Origin: Rothia aeria | GTDB lineage: Bacteria; Actinomycetota; Actinomycetes; Actinomycetales; Micrococcaceae | DNA length: 64,000 nucleotides | Reading direction: 5' to 3' | NCBI GenBank assembly: GCA_002355935.1 | Contig: AP017895.1 | Location: 2,170,001-2,234,000, forward strand | Shown here: positions 10,201 to 21,079 of the stretch, piece by piece | Numbering within the stretch: position 1 is the stretch's first letter | How the letters are laid out: every line of letters begins with the position of its first letter | The notes under the pieces: generated by a model | The model's input: only the letters and a program-made list of their open reading frames with translations | Database searches by the model: none | Told to the model about the DNA's origin: nothing | Made by a program: the position numbers and the translations under genes

Positions 10201-11597
10201 CTATTTTCTCGGCAATACCGCGCGCCTCATCAGCGTCGGTGGCGTACCGGGCCAGCTGCACCGAACCGCGCATCGCCGCCTCACCAGACTCATCGGGGCG
10301 GGTAATGACCGAACGCGGCCGCAAATCCGGTACCTTAGGCGGCTGAGACGCCCGCACCCACCCCGGCATAGTTTTAAGGGGCTCAGCAATGAGGTTCGCG
10401 GCATCCAGAATCGCCGTATCGTTACGCCACGCAACGGTCAAATACAGGGGCGTCTCATCGGCGGTGGGGAAATACCGGTAAAAACTGAACAGCTGACCGT
10501 CAGATGCGCCGCGAAACCCATAAATTGACTGTTTAGGGTCGCCCACCGCCATCACCGGATGCTCCCCATACCCCGGGTGTTCCCCCTCAGCAGCACGTGT
10601 GCCGAATAAATCTGAGAAAAGCTGCAGCTGGGCGTGGGAGGTATCCTGAAACTCGTCCAGAAGCACCACCTTATACCGTTCCCTCTCCAGCTGCACCGCC
10701 TGAGGAACGTCCCGGGCGATACGGGCCGCTAAAGCAATCAGATCCCGTAATCAAGCACCTGCATGCGTGCCTTCACCCGCGCGTACCGCTGCACCATGCG
10801 CGCCAAAATAATCTTTGTCTGCAGCTGGCGCAGGGTATCGTTCGCGGTTTTTCGCGGCCCGGGGGTGCTCAACGACTCGTATGCGGCAATCTGGGCGGTG
10901 CAGAACTCGATCACTGTCTGCGGGGCCACCAGATGCTCGGCGCACTCGCCAGCTAATTTCAGCACCTGCTTCACCAGATAAGTCTTTGACGCCGCCTCGC
11001 CTTTACCCCCTGCGGAAGCTCGCCGTCCCAATACTGCACTATCTGCGCCACCAGCTGCCACGCCTGTGCGTCCCCCAGCATCTGCGCATCCTGCTCAATA
11101 CCCAGGCGCAGCCCGTAGTCTTTCACCAGCGTATTCGCGTACGAATGGTAGGTGGATACCGTGGGTTCTGATGCCCCCTCCAGCAGCTCCTGCTCGGTGA
11201 GGTCTATGAGCTTTCGCTCACGCAGAATATTCAGGCGAGTCCGCATACGCTCACGCAGCTCACCTGCGGCCTTGCGGGTGAAGGTCACACCCAGCACTTC
11301 ATCGGCGCGCACAAACCCGTTGGCCACCAGCCACACCACCCGGTCCACCATGGTGGCGGTCTTACCGGATCCCGCGCCAGCAATCACCAGACGCGCCTGC
11401 AGCGGGGATTCGATAATGCGAATCTGCTCATCGGTGGGCGGGTTTAGCCCCAGTTCCCGCGCGATCTCAAGGGCGCTGAGGATGCGCCTGCCCCCGTGGG
11501 AAGGCTCCCCGGCGGTACCCTGCCCGACCCCCGGCAGGTGCTCATCACTCTGCAGCGTATCTGCGGGCGTGTGGGTTTCGGTGTGGTTATTGTTCAT
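7228..11597 (-). CDS. adnB: AdnB-type ATP-dependent helicase-nuclease subunit, frame broken four times
   Basis: About 1457 residues once restored: an N-terminal superfamily I motor and a C-terminal RecB-like nuclease. Motor motifs are GAGSGKTATMVDRVVW (Walker A), VLLDEFQDTSHAQLQL (II), VGDPKQSIYGFRGASDG (III), TMHASKGLEWDQVYLP (V) and LIYVAMTRARSLLY (VI). The nuclease has VRGRIDAVF, then ELVDWKTGR and QLALYRLA, the Asp, Asp-x-Lys and Gln/Tyr of the RecB family. Breaks lie at 11006-11010, 10744-10746, 8678-8681 and 8412-8415, each repaired by one base. AdnAB resects double-strand breaks in actinobacteria in place of RecBCD or AddAB. ATG 11597 is chosen because AGAGAAC precedes it; a GTG lies at 11612. 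It follows adnA directly on the same strand, as in mycobacteria (adnA first). Confidence 0.87.
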
Positions 11598-11628
11598 GCT
11601 CTGTTCTCTCACTTGGTACGCGCCCTAC

Positions 11629-14600
11629 CTATCCCTGTGTAACCTGCCTGCCCTGCGGGCACAGCGGGCAGATTTCGGGTAGCCTGCATTTCTCGCCCGG
11701 GCGGTGCCGCGCCTGTATGAGGGCCCCGGCAATCAGCTCGGCGGCGCACCGGATCAGCTCAACAGCCCACTCATCGGAGTCAGGGTCAAGTGGGGGCTGT
11801 TCTTGCGGGCGGTTCTTGGCGGTTGGGGCGGTGCCGTCGCCCAGCTGTACGAGCGCCGCCCCAGCCGAACGGCGCCCCATAGCACGGTACACGTTATCGT
11901 CACTGCCACCGGGTGTACCGCCGGGGTGTGCGGCCGGTTCCGTTCCCAGTTCGCGGCTCATCGTGTCCCCCGCCCCGGCCTCAACCGCAACCTGGTAGGC
12001 GGCCAGCTGGGCGTGCTGGGCAATATCGGCTTTTGCGGGTTTGGTGCGCCCGGTTTTCAGGTCAACAATCATGTACCGTCCGTCCTCGGTGACCTCCAGC
12101 CGGTCTACCCGCCCCGAAATTTGGGCGTCGAGCTTCTCCCCGGGAACACGCACTTTAAAAGCACCCTCAACCCCCACCAAGGTGCGCCCGTCTCCGGGCA
12201 TAATTTCCTTAAAATACACGGCCAGTTTCTGAATCATTTTCTCGGCGCGGCGGCGGGTTTCCTCCCCCTCCCACGTCTCGGGCAGCGCCAGGGTGATCAG
12301 ACGCTCCTGAAGGACGGCACTGAGTGTCGCATAGTCAGCGGCGGGGTACTCCTCGGCGATAGCGTGGATGAGCGTGCCCAGCGACCGTGATGTGTCTGTT
12401 TGCGCCTCGGCCCGGGCGGCCGCCACAAACCAGTCAAGCGGCGACTTGTGGATCGTCTCAAGACGTGACGGTGAGATGGGGACCGTCAGCTTCTCGGGTT
12501 CTTGCCCTTGCCGCCGTCGCGGCGTGAACGCTGGCTCCTGAGTTGACAGCGGCAGCAGCCCCACCACTGGCGCGGGTGGGCGCCGGGCACCTGCGCGTCG
12601 GCGAGGCGGTGCAGCTGGGCGGCGGCCGCGTGCGCAAGCGCCGGGTTATGCTCTTCAACGGTGGCGTTGCGGCGCAGCTGGGCCACGAGCGCGCGCAGGG
12701 TCATGGGGCGCCGCACCCGGGTCACCTCCCCGGCACGCACTTCGGGTACCAGGATGTCGAAGAATTCGCTGGGCGCCTCATCGGTGGATGAGACGGCGGT
12801 CAGCACGAGGCGCTTACGGGCGCGGCTAATGGCCGTGGCGAACATGCGCAGCTCGTCGTGGCGCACAGCCCGGATGCGATCCGCCATCCGCACTTTCTGC
12901 GCCGCCTCAACCCCCATTTCGCAGATGTCGCTTAGCTCGCCGGTGTTCAGGAGCGAGCCGCGCACTTTCGTATTAGGCCAGGTTCCTTCTTGGATACCGC
13001 ACACGTACACGGTGTCCCACTGCCGCCCAGCGGCGAGGGCCGGGGTGAGGATTTCCACGGCGTCGTAGCGTTTCCCGCGGGCAGCGAGGGTATCCATGGG
13101 GAGGTCTTGGGCGTCAATGTAGTCAAGGAACTGTTCTGCGGATGAGCCGGGCATCTGGTCCACGAACCGGGTGGCGGCCTCGAAAAGCCCGATCATGGCG
13201 TCAAGGTTGCGGTGCGCCCGCTCGGCTTCGGGCCCGGTTGCGGCGCTGCTGTTCACCCAGGTTTTTTCTAGCCCGCTGGCCTGCCACAGGGCCCACAGCA
13301 CGGTCTCGGCGTTAGCGCCCGGGGCGTTGAGCGCCTGCTGGCCCGCCGCGAGCACCCGGGAGACGCGGCGGATAGCGGTGCCCACCCCGTAGTCCGGCAG
13401 AGCTTCGGGGTTCAGCAGCGCCCCTAAGAGCAGGTCGTCGCTGGAGCGGCGCCCACCGGCACGCAGTTCGGCGGCGCGCAGCTGCTGGCGCAGGCGGCGC
13501 ACATCCATACTGGAGGCGCCCCCCAGCCGGGAGGTGAGCAAGGTGATAGCGTTGTGCGCACCGGAGGCGGGGTTCGTGCGGTTTTCTTCGGCCAGCACAT
13601 CTTCAAGGCTTCGCCGGGCGAGTTTGGCCTCGTCCTCTTCTGCCGTGGTGTGGGAGGCGTTGGCAATTGTTTCTGCGGTGAGCGGCTCCTCCCCGTCCGA
13701 TAAGGTTTCCGTCCCGGAAGGTGACGCATAATTATCCGGCAAATGCAGTTGTTCGGCGCCGCGTTCACGGGCGTACATGAGCAGGGAAAGCGCATCCAGA
13801 AACGGCCGTACCGCCGGTTCATCACGCACCGGTGTGAGCGCCGCACCGGTGACGGTGGGAATACCCGAGGCCGCCAGTACCCGGCGGATATTGGCCACCC
13901 GGGAGCCATCACGCACCACAATCGCTGACCGCGCGTAGGCGGCACCCCGGTACAGGTAGTCCTCAAGCAGCAGCTGCGCCACCTGGTTCACCTCATCCTG
14001 CGGGGAGAGGAGCATGTACCCGAAGACCCCTTCGGGTGGTGTGCTGTAGCGGCGCGGGTCGAGCAGGTCACCTTCGTCGCTGAGCTGCAATAGCGCCTGT
14101 TCTTGTGCCTCGGCGGCGGGGGCACGCAGCTCACGCACGGTTTTAGCCCCGGTGATAACGGGCAGGCGGCGGGCCAGCTCACCCCACGCGGCGGCAATGC
14201 CGGGACCCATCCGGTACGAGGTGTTTAGGTATTCCGTCTCTAACGCGGGGAATGACTCTCCAAGTGTCCTGGCTAAATCCGGCCGTGCCCCGCGGAAACC
14301 CTGCACCACGGTCTCGGTGCAGCAGGTCATCAGTATGCGCCGCGTGAGGTTCTGCCCGGTTCCTGCGGTGAGCGCAGCAGCCACTTCCTCACGCGCCTGC
14401 CCCCGGTACGAGCTCAGGGCCGCCTGCGGGTTCTGGGCGCACAGAATATTCAGCAGCCGGTAGGTGGCGGGGCTGAGCTCCTGCACGTCATCAATAAGGA
14501 TCAGGTCGAACCGTTCCCGTTCGGCGCTTAGCCAGTCGGGGTTTGCGAATAGAAAGTTGCAGGCTTCGTGGATGAGCGCCGCCGGGTCGTAGGCGTGCGG

Positions 14601-15155
14601 GGCGCGCAGACGGCGGATCTGCCGGTATTCGGTGTGCAGGGCTGCCACCGACTGCCAGGCGGGCCTGTTCAGCTGTTCGGCGAGCTCCTGAACCCTCTCA
14701 ACGCTCACATCGTACTCAGCCATGCGGTCAAAAAAGTCGCGTATTTCGTGCCTGAAACCGCGCGTTCCTAGGGCCTCTTGCAGGTCTGCGGGCCAGCGCA
14801 CCCCCGCACCTGCGCCTTCACGGTGACCGCCCAGGATCTCGCCAATCATCACATCCTGCTCGGGCCCCGACAGTAGTTTGGGGCTGTACTGCACCCCGGG
14901 CAGACTCCCCAGGGTGTGGGCACGGCGGAGCAGGTCGAAGGCGTAGGCCGCCCACGCACGGGTGGGTGCGGTAGACATGCTCGTGGTGATACGGCGCGCC
15001 AACCCGTCACGGATGCGGGTTGCGCCGGTACGGGTGGGGGCAAGCACCAGTAGCCGCGCCGGGTCTCCCCCATTGGCAATGAATTCGGCGGCGGCTGCGA
15101 TAATACGCTCGGTCTTGCCGGTTCCGGGTGCCCCGGTGATGAGTTTTGCGGTCAT
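11629..15155 (-). CDS. adnA: AdnA-type helicase-nuclease subunit, one frameshift
   Basis: About 1175 residues. It begins with a Walker A at residue 7 (ITGAPGTGKTERI), then APTRTGATRIRDGLARR, an unusual motif II LILIDDVQELSPATYRLL, TVVQGFRGARPDLART, LNTSYRMGPG and the C-terminal motor motif MFATAISRARKRLVLTAV. A RecB-family nuclease follows: SGRVDRLEVTEDGRYMIVDLKTGR and QLAAYQVA. One base is missing from the C run at 12559-12562, which joins the motor-linker to the nuclease. It forms the heterodimer with AdnB encoded next. The residues before QGFRGARP read TCCTETVV, where I expect an acidic DP-type motif III; the AdnA motor is thought to be the weaker one in the family, so this may be tolerated. 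No promoter is obvious upstream; the divergent exonuclease begins at 15256. Confidence 0.86.
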
Positions 15156-15255
15156 GGTTCAAGTCTATCTGCCAGCTGGGGCGGCTGCTGCGTTATATGT
15201 CAGAGGGTGACGGTCCGGGCCGCGGCGGTGCAAAAACTCACGTATAGTCGAATTT

Positions 15256-15950
15256 ATGAGCTGGATACACGGCCCCCGAGCCACTTTCGACCTTGAGACC
15301 ACGGGCGTGGATGTTGAGACCGCGCGCATTGTGACCGCATCGTTACTGTTATTGAACCCTGACGGCTCGGTGCGCCGTGCCGGGGAGTGGCTGGCTGACC
15401 CGGGGTTGAAATCCCTGAGGCTGCTGCGGCGGTGCACGGGGTTACTACAGAGTATGCGCGGGCGCACGGGCAGCCAGCGCAGCAGGTGGTGTGGGAGCTG
15501 GCGGGGGCTATCGGCTCGTTATTCCTTGACGGGGTTCCGGTGATCGCGTTTAATGCCGCCTACGATTTCTCGGTTCTGCACCATGAGATGAAACGGTACA
15601 GTATTGCCAACGGGGAGCTGCCCGGCGGGTGCATCCTTGACCCGTACATTATTCATAAGCACGTTATTCCGCGTAAGCGCGGCAACCGTAAGCTGGAGAC
15701 GCTGGCCGTGGAGCACAAGGTGCAGCTGGATAATGCGCACACTTCCAAGGACGATGCCTTAGCCGCCGAACGGCTGCTGGTGAAACTCACCGAGAGGTTC
15801 CCTGCGGTGCTTGATGTGGATGCCGCTGCCCTGCACGAGCAGCAGGTGCAGTGGGCGGCGCAGCAGGCCGCCGATTTTCAGGCGTGGCTGCGCACAAAAC
15901 CGGGTAAGGAGAACGAGGTGATTGACGGCCGGTGGCCGGTGCGCCGGTAG
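15256..15950 (+). CDS. DnaQ-like 3'-5' exonuclease (DEDD family), one frameshift
   Basis: About 231 residues after one base is restored to the G run at 15402-15405. The DEDD motifs are ATFDLETTGVDVETARI (ExoI, the DxE pair), VIAFNAAYDFSVLHHEM (ExoII) and HTSKDDALAAERLL (ExoIII, the H and D pair of the DEDDh group). The first in-frame segment ends within WLADPG and the second continues VEIPEAAAAVHGVTTEYA, so the family landmarks are complete across the break. It is annotated in actinobacteria as exonuclease or DNA polymerase III epsilon-like; with no polymerase nearby, a repair or turnover role is as likely as proofreading. It is divergent from adnA. Confidence 0.83.
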
Positions 15951-16029
15951 CCCTGGCTGCTGCGGGGCCGCCCGGTAAGTCAACGTAAGGCGTATTACGT
16001 GCGGCGGCGGGGTGTATCGCTACCTGCCG

Positions 16030-16066
16030 CGGCCTCTTTGGCCTATGCTAAAGAGGCCGGGTTTTA
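16030..16066 (+). terminator. Rho-independent terminator after the exonuclease gene
   Basis: A perfect ten-base stem, CGGCCTCTTT (16030-16039) with AAAGAGGCCG (16050-16059), has a ten-base loop and is followed by GGTTTTA. It lies 80 bases after the exonuclease stop and just ahead of the thrE-like gene, so it separates the two transcripts. Confidence 0.7.
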
Positions 16067-16109
16067 TACCCGTACCCCACCCCGCAGATTCACTGGTTGA
16101 AGGCTTCAG

Positions 16110-17469
16110 ATGGAACAGCACAACGATAAGGCGTATACCGATACCAACACGTACAGCATCTATTTAGGGTCGTCCAGGGAACAGCATAAGTTCATTGTGG
16201 CGCAGTCGCAGGTGGTGCTGCGGCTGGGTCGTATCCTCATGAAGTCGGGGGCGAGTGCCTACCGTATTAAGGCGTCAATGGCGCGCTTGGCGAAGGCGGT
16301 GGGCCTGGATGAGCACCACGCCCAGGTGACGTTCACTGAGATCGCCACCACCGCCTACGGGAACGGGAATTTTCGCACCGAGGTGGCCGAGCAGCGCACG
16401 ATGGGCATTAACTCGCACAAGATTGATTTGCTGGGCAATTTCATTTCTGAACTGCCGGAGCGGATCACCCCGCAGGAGGCGAATGCCGAACTGGAACGCA
16501 TTGATTCGATGCCGCACCTGTATAAACGGTGGATGCTTGCTCTGGCTTCGGCGGTGGCGTGCGCGGGGTTCGCGTTTTTGAACCGTGGCGGGCTGATTGA
16601 GTGTTCGGCGGTTTTATTGCCGCCGGGTTGGGGCAGTTTTTGCGTTCCACCCTCATGAAGCGCGGGGTGAGCCATATGGCGATCTGGATGGCGTGCGGGT
16701 TCCTGTCGGCGGGCGCCTATATTGGGCTGATTAATCTGCTGACGGGGCTGCAGCTGATTGGTTCTGAACACATGGTGGGGTTCATTTCGTCGATACTGTT
16801 CCTGGTGCCGGGGTTCCCGATGGTCACGGGTATGCTGGATATTTCGCGGATGGATCTTCTGGCGGGTATGTCTCGGCTCATGTATGTGACGGTGCTTCTG
16901 GTGAGCGCATCGTTTGCCGTGTGGGTGTTGGCTTCCCTGTTTCATCTGCCGTTGGCGCAGAACGCCCGGCCAGACATCCCGGATGGTTTGTACCTGCTGT
17001 TGCAGGTGGTTTCTTCGGGGTTGCTGCGGCGGGCTTTGCGATGCTGTTCGCGGCGTCCCCGGTGGCGTGCGTGTGGGGCGGGGTGATCGCAGCAGTGGCG
17101 AACCCTGCGCGTATTTGGCTGGTTGAGGCGGGCTGGACCTCCCATATGGCGGCCACCTTGGCGGTGTTCGCGGTGGGTATTATGGCGGAGCTTGTGGCGC
17201 CGCTGCACGGGCGGCAGTACTCTCGGATTTCGCTGTCGGTGCCTGCGGTGGTGACGATGGTTCCGGGTGTGCCGTTCTACCTGGCAATGTCGCATATGTC
17301 TTCCGGTGACTTGTATGCGGCGATGGGTGGTTTTGCCCAGTCGTTTCTGACGTTTTTGGCTTTGGGGCTGGGGCTGGCGTTTGTGCGGCTGCTGTTTGAT
17401 AAGAACTGGCTAATCGACCACGACACGCAGGTACTAAAGAAGCTAAATATGAACCAGCACATGCGGTAG
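16110..17469 (+). CDS. ThrE-type threonine/serine exporter family protein, two frameshifts
   Basis: About 453 residues. The cytoplasmic N-terminal half (LRLGRILMKSGASAYRIKAS, then VTFTEIATTAYGNGNFRTEV) matches the DUF1212/ThrE domain, followed by some ten membrane segments of the ThrE and DUF3815 halves, including GFISSILFLVPGFPMVTGML and VVTMVPGVPFYLAMSHMSSG. The breaks are near 16604-16608 and at the G run 17017-17020; restoring one base at each gives ECFGGFIAAGLGQFL and SSGVAAAGFAMLF. ThrE in Corynebacterium exports threonine and serine driven by the proton motive force; the substrate here is inferred from the family. The gene stands alone, with the AT-rich island immediately downstream. 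Confidence 0.85.
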
Positions 17470-17526
17470 GAGGCAAAACATCTCCCAGCTCTCATAGGCG
17501 CAAGGTCGGTGGGGGCGATGAGGAGC

Positions 17527-17555
17527 CAATTAGCTGTATTTTACAATGCTAATTG
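17527..17555. terminator. Short hairpin between convergent genes
   Basis: CAATTAGC (17527-17534) and its exact complement GCTAATTG (17548-17555) flank a 13-base AT-rich loop between the thrE-like stop and the stop of the minus-strand gene at 17559. The stem is short and weak, so this is only a possible terminator. It also marks where base composition turns AT-rich. Confidence 0.3.
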
Positions 17556-17558
17556 TAA

Positions 17559-17891
17559 CTACAGTAAATGGAGTACAGGCAGTTCAAGAATGTCTTTTAC
17601 GGTTAGCTTACTAATATCTTTTTCAGCAAGAGATAATTTCCTGTTTTTCAATGACTTACTATCTTGGAAATAATACTCATATATTGCTGTATTTGTTTTA
17701 TCATAAATGTACCCATAATATTCATCTTCTCCATTTTCGTCTTCAACAAAATTCATAAAGAATATTTTGTCGCTGTGAGGCAAAGATTCTTTTACAGATT
17801 TGAATAAATTAGGAACTTCCTGTGACACAAAATGAGTACATTCCAAAATACTTTCCAGCAGAACTTCATTAGTTAATTCTTGAGGCTCCAT
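17559..17891 (-). CDS. Hypothetical acidic protein in AT-rich island
   Basis: 110 residues, intact. It is acidic and rich in Lys, Glu, Asp and Tyr, with the stretch FFMNFVEDENGEDEYYGYIY in the middle and no membrane segment or signal peptide. I do not recognise the family. The size, charge and position next to a SUKH gene would fit an immunity protein, but that is inference from context only. The ATG at 17891 has AGGAGC six bases upstream. Its base composition is far more AT-rich than the flanking chromosome, which suggests recent acquisition. Confidence 0.6.
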   Translation of the reverse strand: MEPQELTNEVLLESILECTHFVSQEVPNLFKSVKESLPHSDKIFFMNFVEDENGEDEYYGYIYDKTNTAIYEYYFQDSKSLKNRKLSLAEKDISKLTVKDILELPVLHLL

Positions 17892-17995
17892 ACCTAGCTC
17901 CTATCTTTTTACTCTTCATAAATTTCCATATAATGGTTCCATATCAGGCGCAGCCGGGAAAATGGATAAGGATGCAGCATTCGTACCATTCCAGC

Positions 17996-18437
17996 TTATT
18001 GGTAAAGCTGCGTTCTTGTGCAGGGAATGCACGCGCTATCCTGTAAATTTAAAATAGGGTGTATCTCCTGAATTATAAATATATCATTTTTAGACAGCGA
18101 TAGATTTATATGGGAATTTTCTCTCTTTGAAGTAAAATTCAAATAAGAATTTTCAATATAAATATCCAGTTTGTTATACCCTAACGCATCGGGGTTTAAA
18201 ATCGAAACTTCATTAACTCTTACATTACTTGATGTTTTGACACAAAGGGCGTTAAAATCTTTTTCCCATTCCCCCATTTTTTAACGGGAACCAATGGCTT
18301 TTGTTTTATAAAGAAATTGAATTCACTAGCACCATTTAAACTAATTAAAACTTCATTAATATAAATGGAGTTAAATACACCTTCAGGATAAAGCTTTTTT
18401 AAGAAAAAGTATTTCCGAAATAATCTAAATTTAACAT
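17996..18437 (-). CDS. Hypothetical protein in AT-rich island, two frameshifts
   Basis: Reading through breaks at the A run 18404-18408 and the C run 18271-18275 gives one protein of about 147 residues, starting MLNLDYFGN and passing through FFLKKLYPEGVFNSIYINEV, PVKKWGEWEKDFNALCVK and LNFTSKRENSHINLSLSK. It looks soluble and beta-rich; I do not recognise the family. The start is ATG 18437, six bases after the SUKH gene's stop, with AGAAGAA as ribosome site, so the two are probably one transcript. The last 18 residues are coded by GC-richer DNA than the rest, so the island's right-hand DNA may have been joined here and the native C-terminus could be altered. An immunity role is possible by context. 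Confidence 0.55.
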
Positions 18438-18442
18438 AGAAA

Positions 18443-19038
18443 TTATTCTTCTACTAGAACCATGCGTTTAAAGCAGTCATACAAATTTTCCCCGATTAAA
18501 TACATATTTTGCATTTTTACTTCTTCGGGCATGGTTTCCCCAAAATCATCACAGTAATCTTCTTCATCCCATTCGTTTCCATGGTACCAGTAATAAATTT
18601 TCCCTATTCTTTCCCCTTCTACGCACAGGCATATCCTATCTCCATAGTTATTTTCAGCGATAGGCAAAAAATTCATAGGAATCCTATTTTCCATTCTTTT
18701 ATAGCATTGCTCAATAAATAACCAGTTTGATATGAAGATCCTTCTCCGTAAAAACAACCAAATTCTCCATTTTTTATTACAACATTTTCTACTGGTGATT
18801 CACTGGGATAACAATAAATTGGCAGCCCATCGTTATACATAGTTAACTTGTAGAATATTTCATTCAGATATGTTTCTCCTCCGAAACATGTCAAATAGTC
18901 TAAATAATCAGAAAACTCTTTCTTATCTACATCTAGATATTTTGACATTATTTCTCGTGATAAAGGAGCGAAAGGTTTTGCTTCAACCCTTACGACTCCT
19001 CCCATGTTTTCTATTAAATTTTGCATTCTAGTACTCAT
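18443..19038 (-). CDS. SMI1/KNR4 (SUKH) family protein, likely immunity protein, one frameshift
   Basis: About 198 residues after one base is restored to the T run at 18687-18690. The C-terminal half carries the SUKH core: RIPMNFLPIAENNYGDRICL, then GERIGKIYYWYHGNEWDEED and a closing helix ENLYDCFKRM. The upstream half ends in a Gly-rich turn, FGCFYGEGSSYQTGYLL. SUKH proteins commonly act as immunity proteins against nuclease and other toxins of polymorphic toxin systems; no toxin is visible in this window. ATG 19038 has GGAGC seven bases upstream. The gene has the low GC of the island and is followed closely by the orphan gene at 17996. Confidence 0.72.
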
Positions 19039-19298
19039 AGTGTTTGCTCCAGTCAAAAGGCTCTTTATAGAGGGGGCGCACTTCACCCTGCACACGCACT
19101 ATAAAGCAAAAGCCCCTTACTCTGCAAGCGAGTAGGATCGCGTGTCTACTAGTGAGGGCGTAGGGTGTTCTGAGTGTTTCGGGTCAAAATACTGTTGAGC
19201 GATATTAGTAAGGCGGTGAATTGTAATGGCGATGGGCCTGGTGGTACAGTGGTAAAGATATTTCAGGCCGTAATGGCATATTGGGTTACAATGGTGTA

Positions 19299-19577
19299 AT
19301 GATGTGTCTTGTTTTTTGGGATAAAAAAATTATTGACGGCGTGCATAGAAAACTTTCTTCAAGAAATATTTTATATACACAACTCTATTTACCAGACCAA
19401 ATCTGGTCTATAGTTTTGGAGTTCAGTACTCCACCAATAGAGCAAGGATACGAGTGTATCGCTAATGAAGTTTATTTTTTAGCTGATACTGCACCGCATT
19501 ATTTACTGGTAGATGGTTTTAAATTTGACTTTTTGGATGGCCCAAGAAAAATAGGGGAATGTATTGTTGCTACGTAG
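19299..19577 (+). CDS. Hypothetical protein, AT-rich
   Basis: A small protein of about 92 residues starting at ATG 19299 or 19302: MMCLVFWDKKIIDGVHRKLS, later QIWSIVLEFSTPPIEQGYEC. It is coded by AT-rich DNA like the genes to its left, on the opposite strand. No membrane segment, no motif I recognise and no good ribosome site, so confidence is modest. Composition changes back to high GC right at its stop. The 260 bases to its left hold no gene that I can support. Confidence 0.45.
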   Translation: MMCLVFWDKKIIDGVHRKLSSRNILYTQLYLPDQIWSIVLEFSTPPIEQGYECIANEVYFLADTAPHYLLVDGFKFDFLDGPRKIGECIVAT

Positions 19578-19639
19578 CGGGGTGCACCAGTGCCCACCCA
19601 TACGTCTCCCCCACTATTCGGAACATCCCGGAGGGCACC

Positions 19640-19774
19640 ATGGAGGCTTTTGAGAATATTTTAGAGTGCTACACCCACAACAGCACCCTGGTGCTCAAGG
19701 GTTTCAGCGCAGAGTCTTCCGCATGGTTGGAGTATTTTTTCCGGGAACCGCGGGTCCGTGTTCTTACCGGGTAG
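19640..19774 (+). pseudogene. Possible gene remnant
   Basis: A short reading frame coding MEAFENILECYTHNSTLVLK and ending at 19774 reads like the end of a normal protein but is only about 45 residues, and its upstream extension is in a different composition class. It may be the tail of a gene lost when the AT-rich island arrived. I cannot assign a family. Confidence 0.25.
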
Positions 19775-19782
19775 TGTATGCT

Positions 19783-20207
19783 TTACCTGCTGCTGAGAGC
19801 TCGTTCCGCTTCTATTATGCGTTCCACATATGTTTCCAGCGGGAAATGAGAAAGAACCTGCGCCGGATGATTGTAAGGCTCGCACAGGGCTGTGAATGTG
19901 GTGCCGTCACGGAAGACGAGCAGAGTATCGCCGTCGAATATGTTGGTTCCTCTTGGCAGCAGGTCGTGAACTGTGCCGGTGTACTCCTCCAGGGGTGTTT
20001 CTTCGCCTGCTCCCAGCGCAGTGTGGCGTGGGGGTCGCGGATGAGGCCGCGAATATTATGGGTGACCGTCTGCAGCCCCGCTGTTACCGTACCGCATAGG
20101 TCTTCAGCATTCTTATCGCCAAGAGTCATTCCCGCCAGATGAACGGTGAGGCTCGCAAAAACGTAACCTGCGCGCTGCTCTGTCGTGCTTTTAACCGCAA
20201 TATTCAT
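19783..20207 (-). CDS. Hypothetical protein, one frameshift
   Basis: About 141 residues once one base is added to the C run at 20012-20014. The restored protein runs MNIAVKSTTEQRAGYVFASL, then TPLEEYTGTVHDLLPRGTNI, DGDTLLVFRDGTTFTALCEP and ends ERIIEAERALSSR. It has an alpha/beta look, no membrane segment, and a C-terminal helix. I do not recognise the family; its size and its place beside the SUKH island and the membrane-protein cluster would fit an accessory or immunity-type gene. GC content is like the chromosome rather than the island. Confidence 0.5.
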
Positions 20208-20355
20208 GGCCTGCCGTTTCGTTTACTTTTTATGACTATTCTCCCCTCTTCTCTCCCCCCTGCGGATGCTTTCATTCGGGGCGGCCATACCTTTAGGCAG
20301 GGTGCTTTCAGGGTTCTCCCAGTGAATCCTTCAGGTTCAGGAATACACTAAACCC

Positions 20356-20987
20356 ATGAATTTATATTTTATTCGCGCTTTCTTACACCCCATACTGGTT
20401 CGGCATGCCGCGCAGGCACCCACTACCCCAGACGGTACGGTGCGGGTGCGCATGTACTGGATGCATGCGCTGCCGGGGTTCACCAGCATTTTTCTGGGGC
20501 TGCTGTTTATGGCGTTCGCTGTCCCTGCTTATCTTTCGTCCATCGGTCAACTGATTATAACCGTCCTGTTCGCGCTGTTGTTCTTTATTATGGGCGGCAT
20601 TATCCTGCTGGCCTGGAAAAACGTGTACATTCAAACCGGTGTCGACTATGTTGAGCAGCGCCTGTGGGTGGGGGTGCCCGTGCGCATCCACTTTAATGAG
20701 ATCGATTCCTTCTCATACAACCCCGGGAACACCCAGCTGACAATGAGCAGGGGAAGCTCGGTGGGTGGCTCTCCCTCAAAACCACCGATAATAGGCGTAT
20801 CGCGTTCCAGCCGAACTACTACCGGGGTGAGCGCACCATCGCAGCGATAGCGTTCCGGCTATATTATGGGCGCTGGCCCAGCCCCACTAACCCGCACGAC
20901 CAGCAGATTCTCGTGAATACAATAGCTGACGGATCCAGCAAACAGTACCTGATCGAGAACTCTAAAGGAAGTGATCTGACCCTCTAA
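20356..20987 (+). CDS. Membrane protein of local paralogous family (copy A), one frameshift
   Basis: About 210 residues. Two membrane segments near residues 37-85 (GFTSIFLGLLFMAFAVPAYL and the following helix) are followed by a beta-rich, PH-like region (VDYVEQRLWVGVPVRIHFNE) and a C-terminal signature YYGRWPSPTNPHDQQIL with the tail KQYLIENSKGSDLTL. One base is missing from the G run at 20750-20753. The same layout and signature recur in four further genes of this window (21080, 21869, 22629, 25940), so this is a lineage-specific family. The function is unknown. It is convergent with copy B. Confidence 0.6.
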
Positions 20988-21079
20988 AAGCCACCGTTCA
21001 GACTGAACCTACACATATGTGCCGCGCCCCCTCAGGTGGGGGCGCGGCACATATATTTTATGGATTGATTGTGCGGGGG

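Noticed and set aside
19234-19300. tRNA-like stretch (GGGCCTGGTGGTACAGTGG)
   Set aside because: It resembles a D-arm, but there is no matching T-arm, anticodon stem or acceptor pairing downstream.
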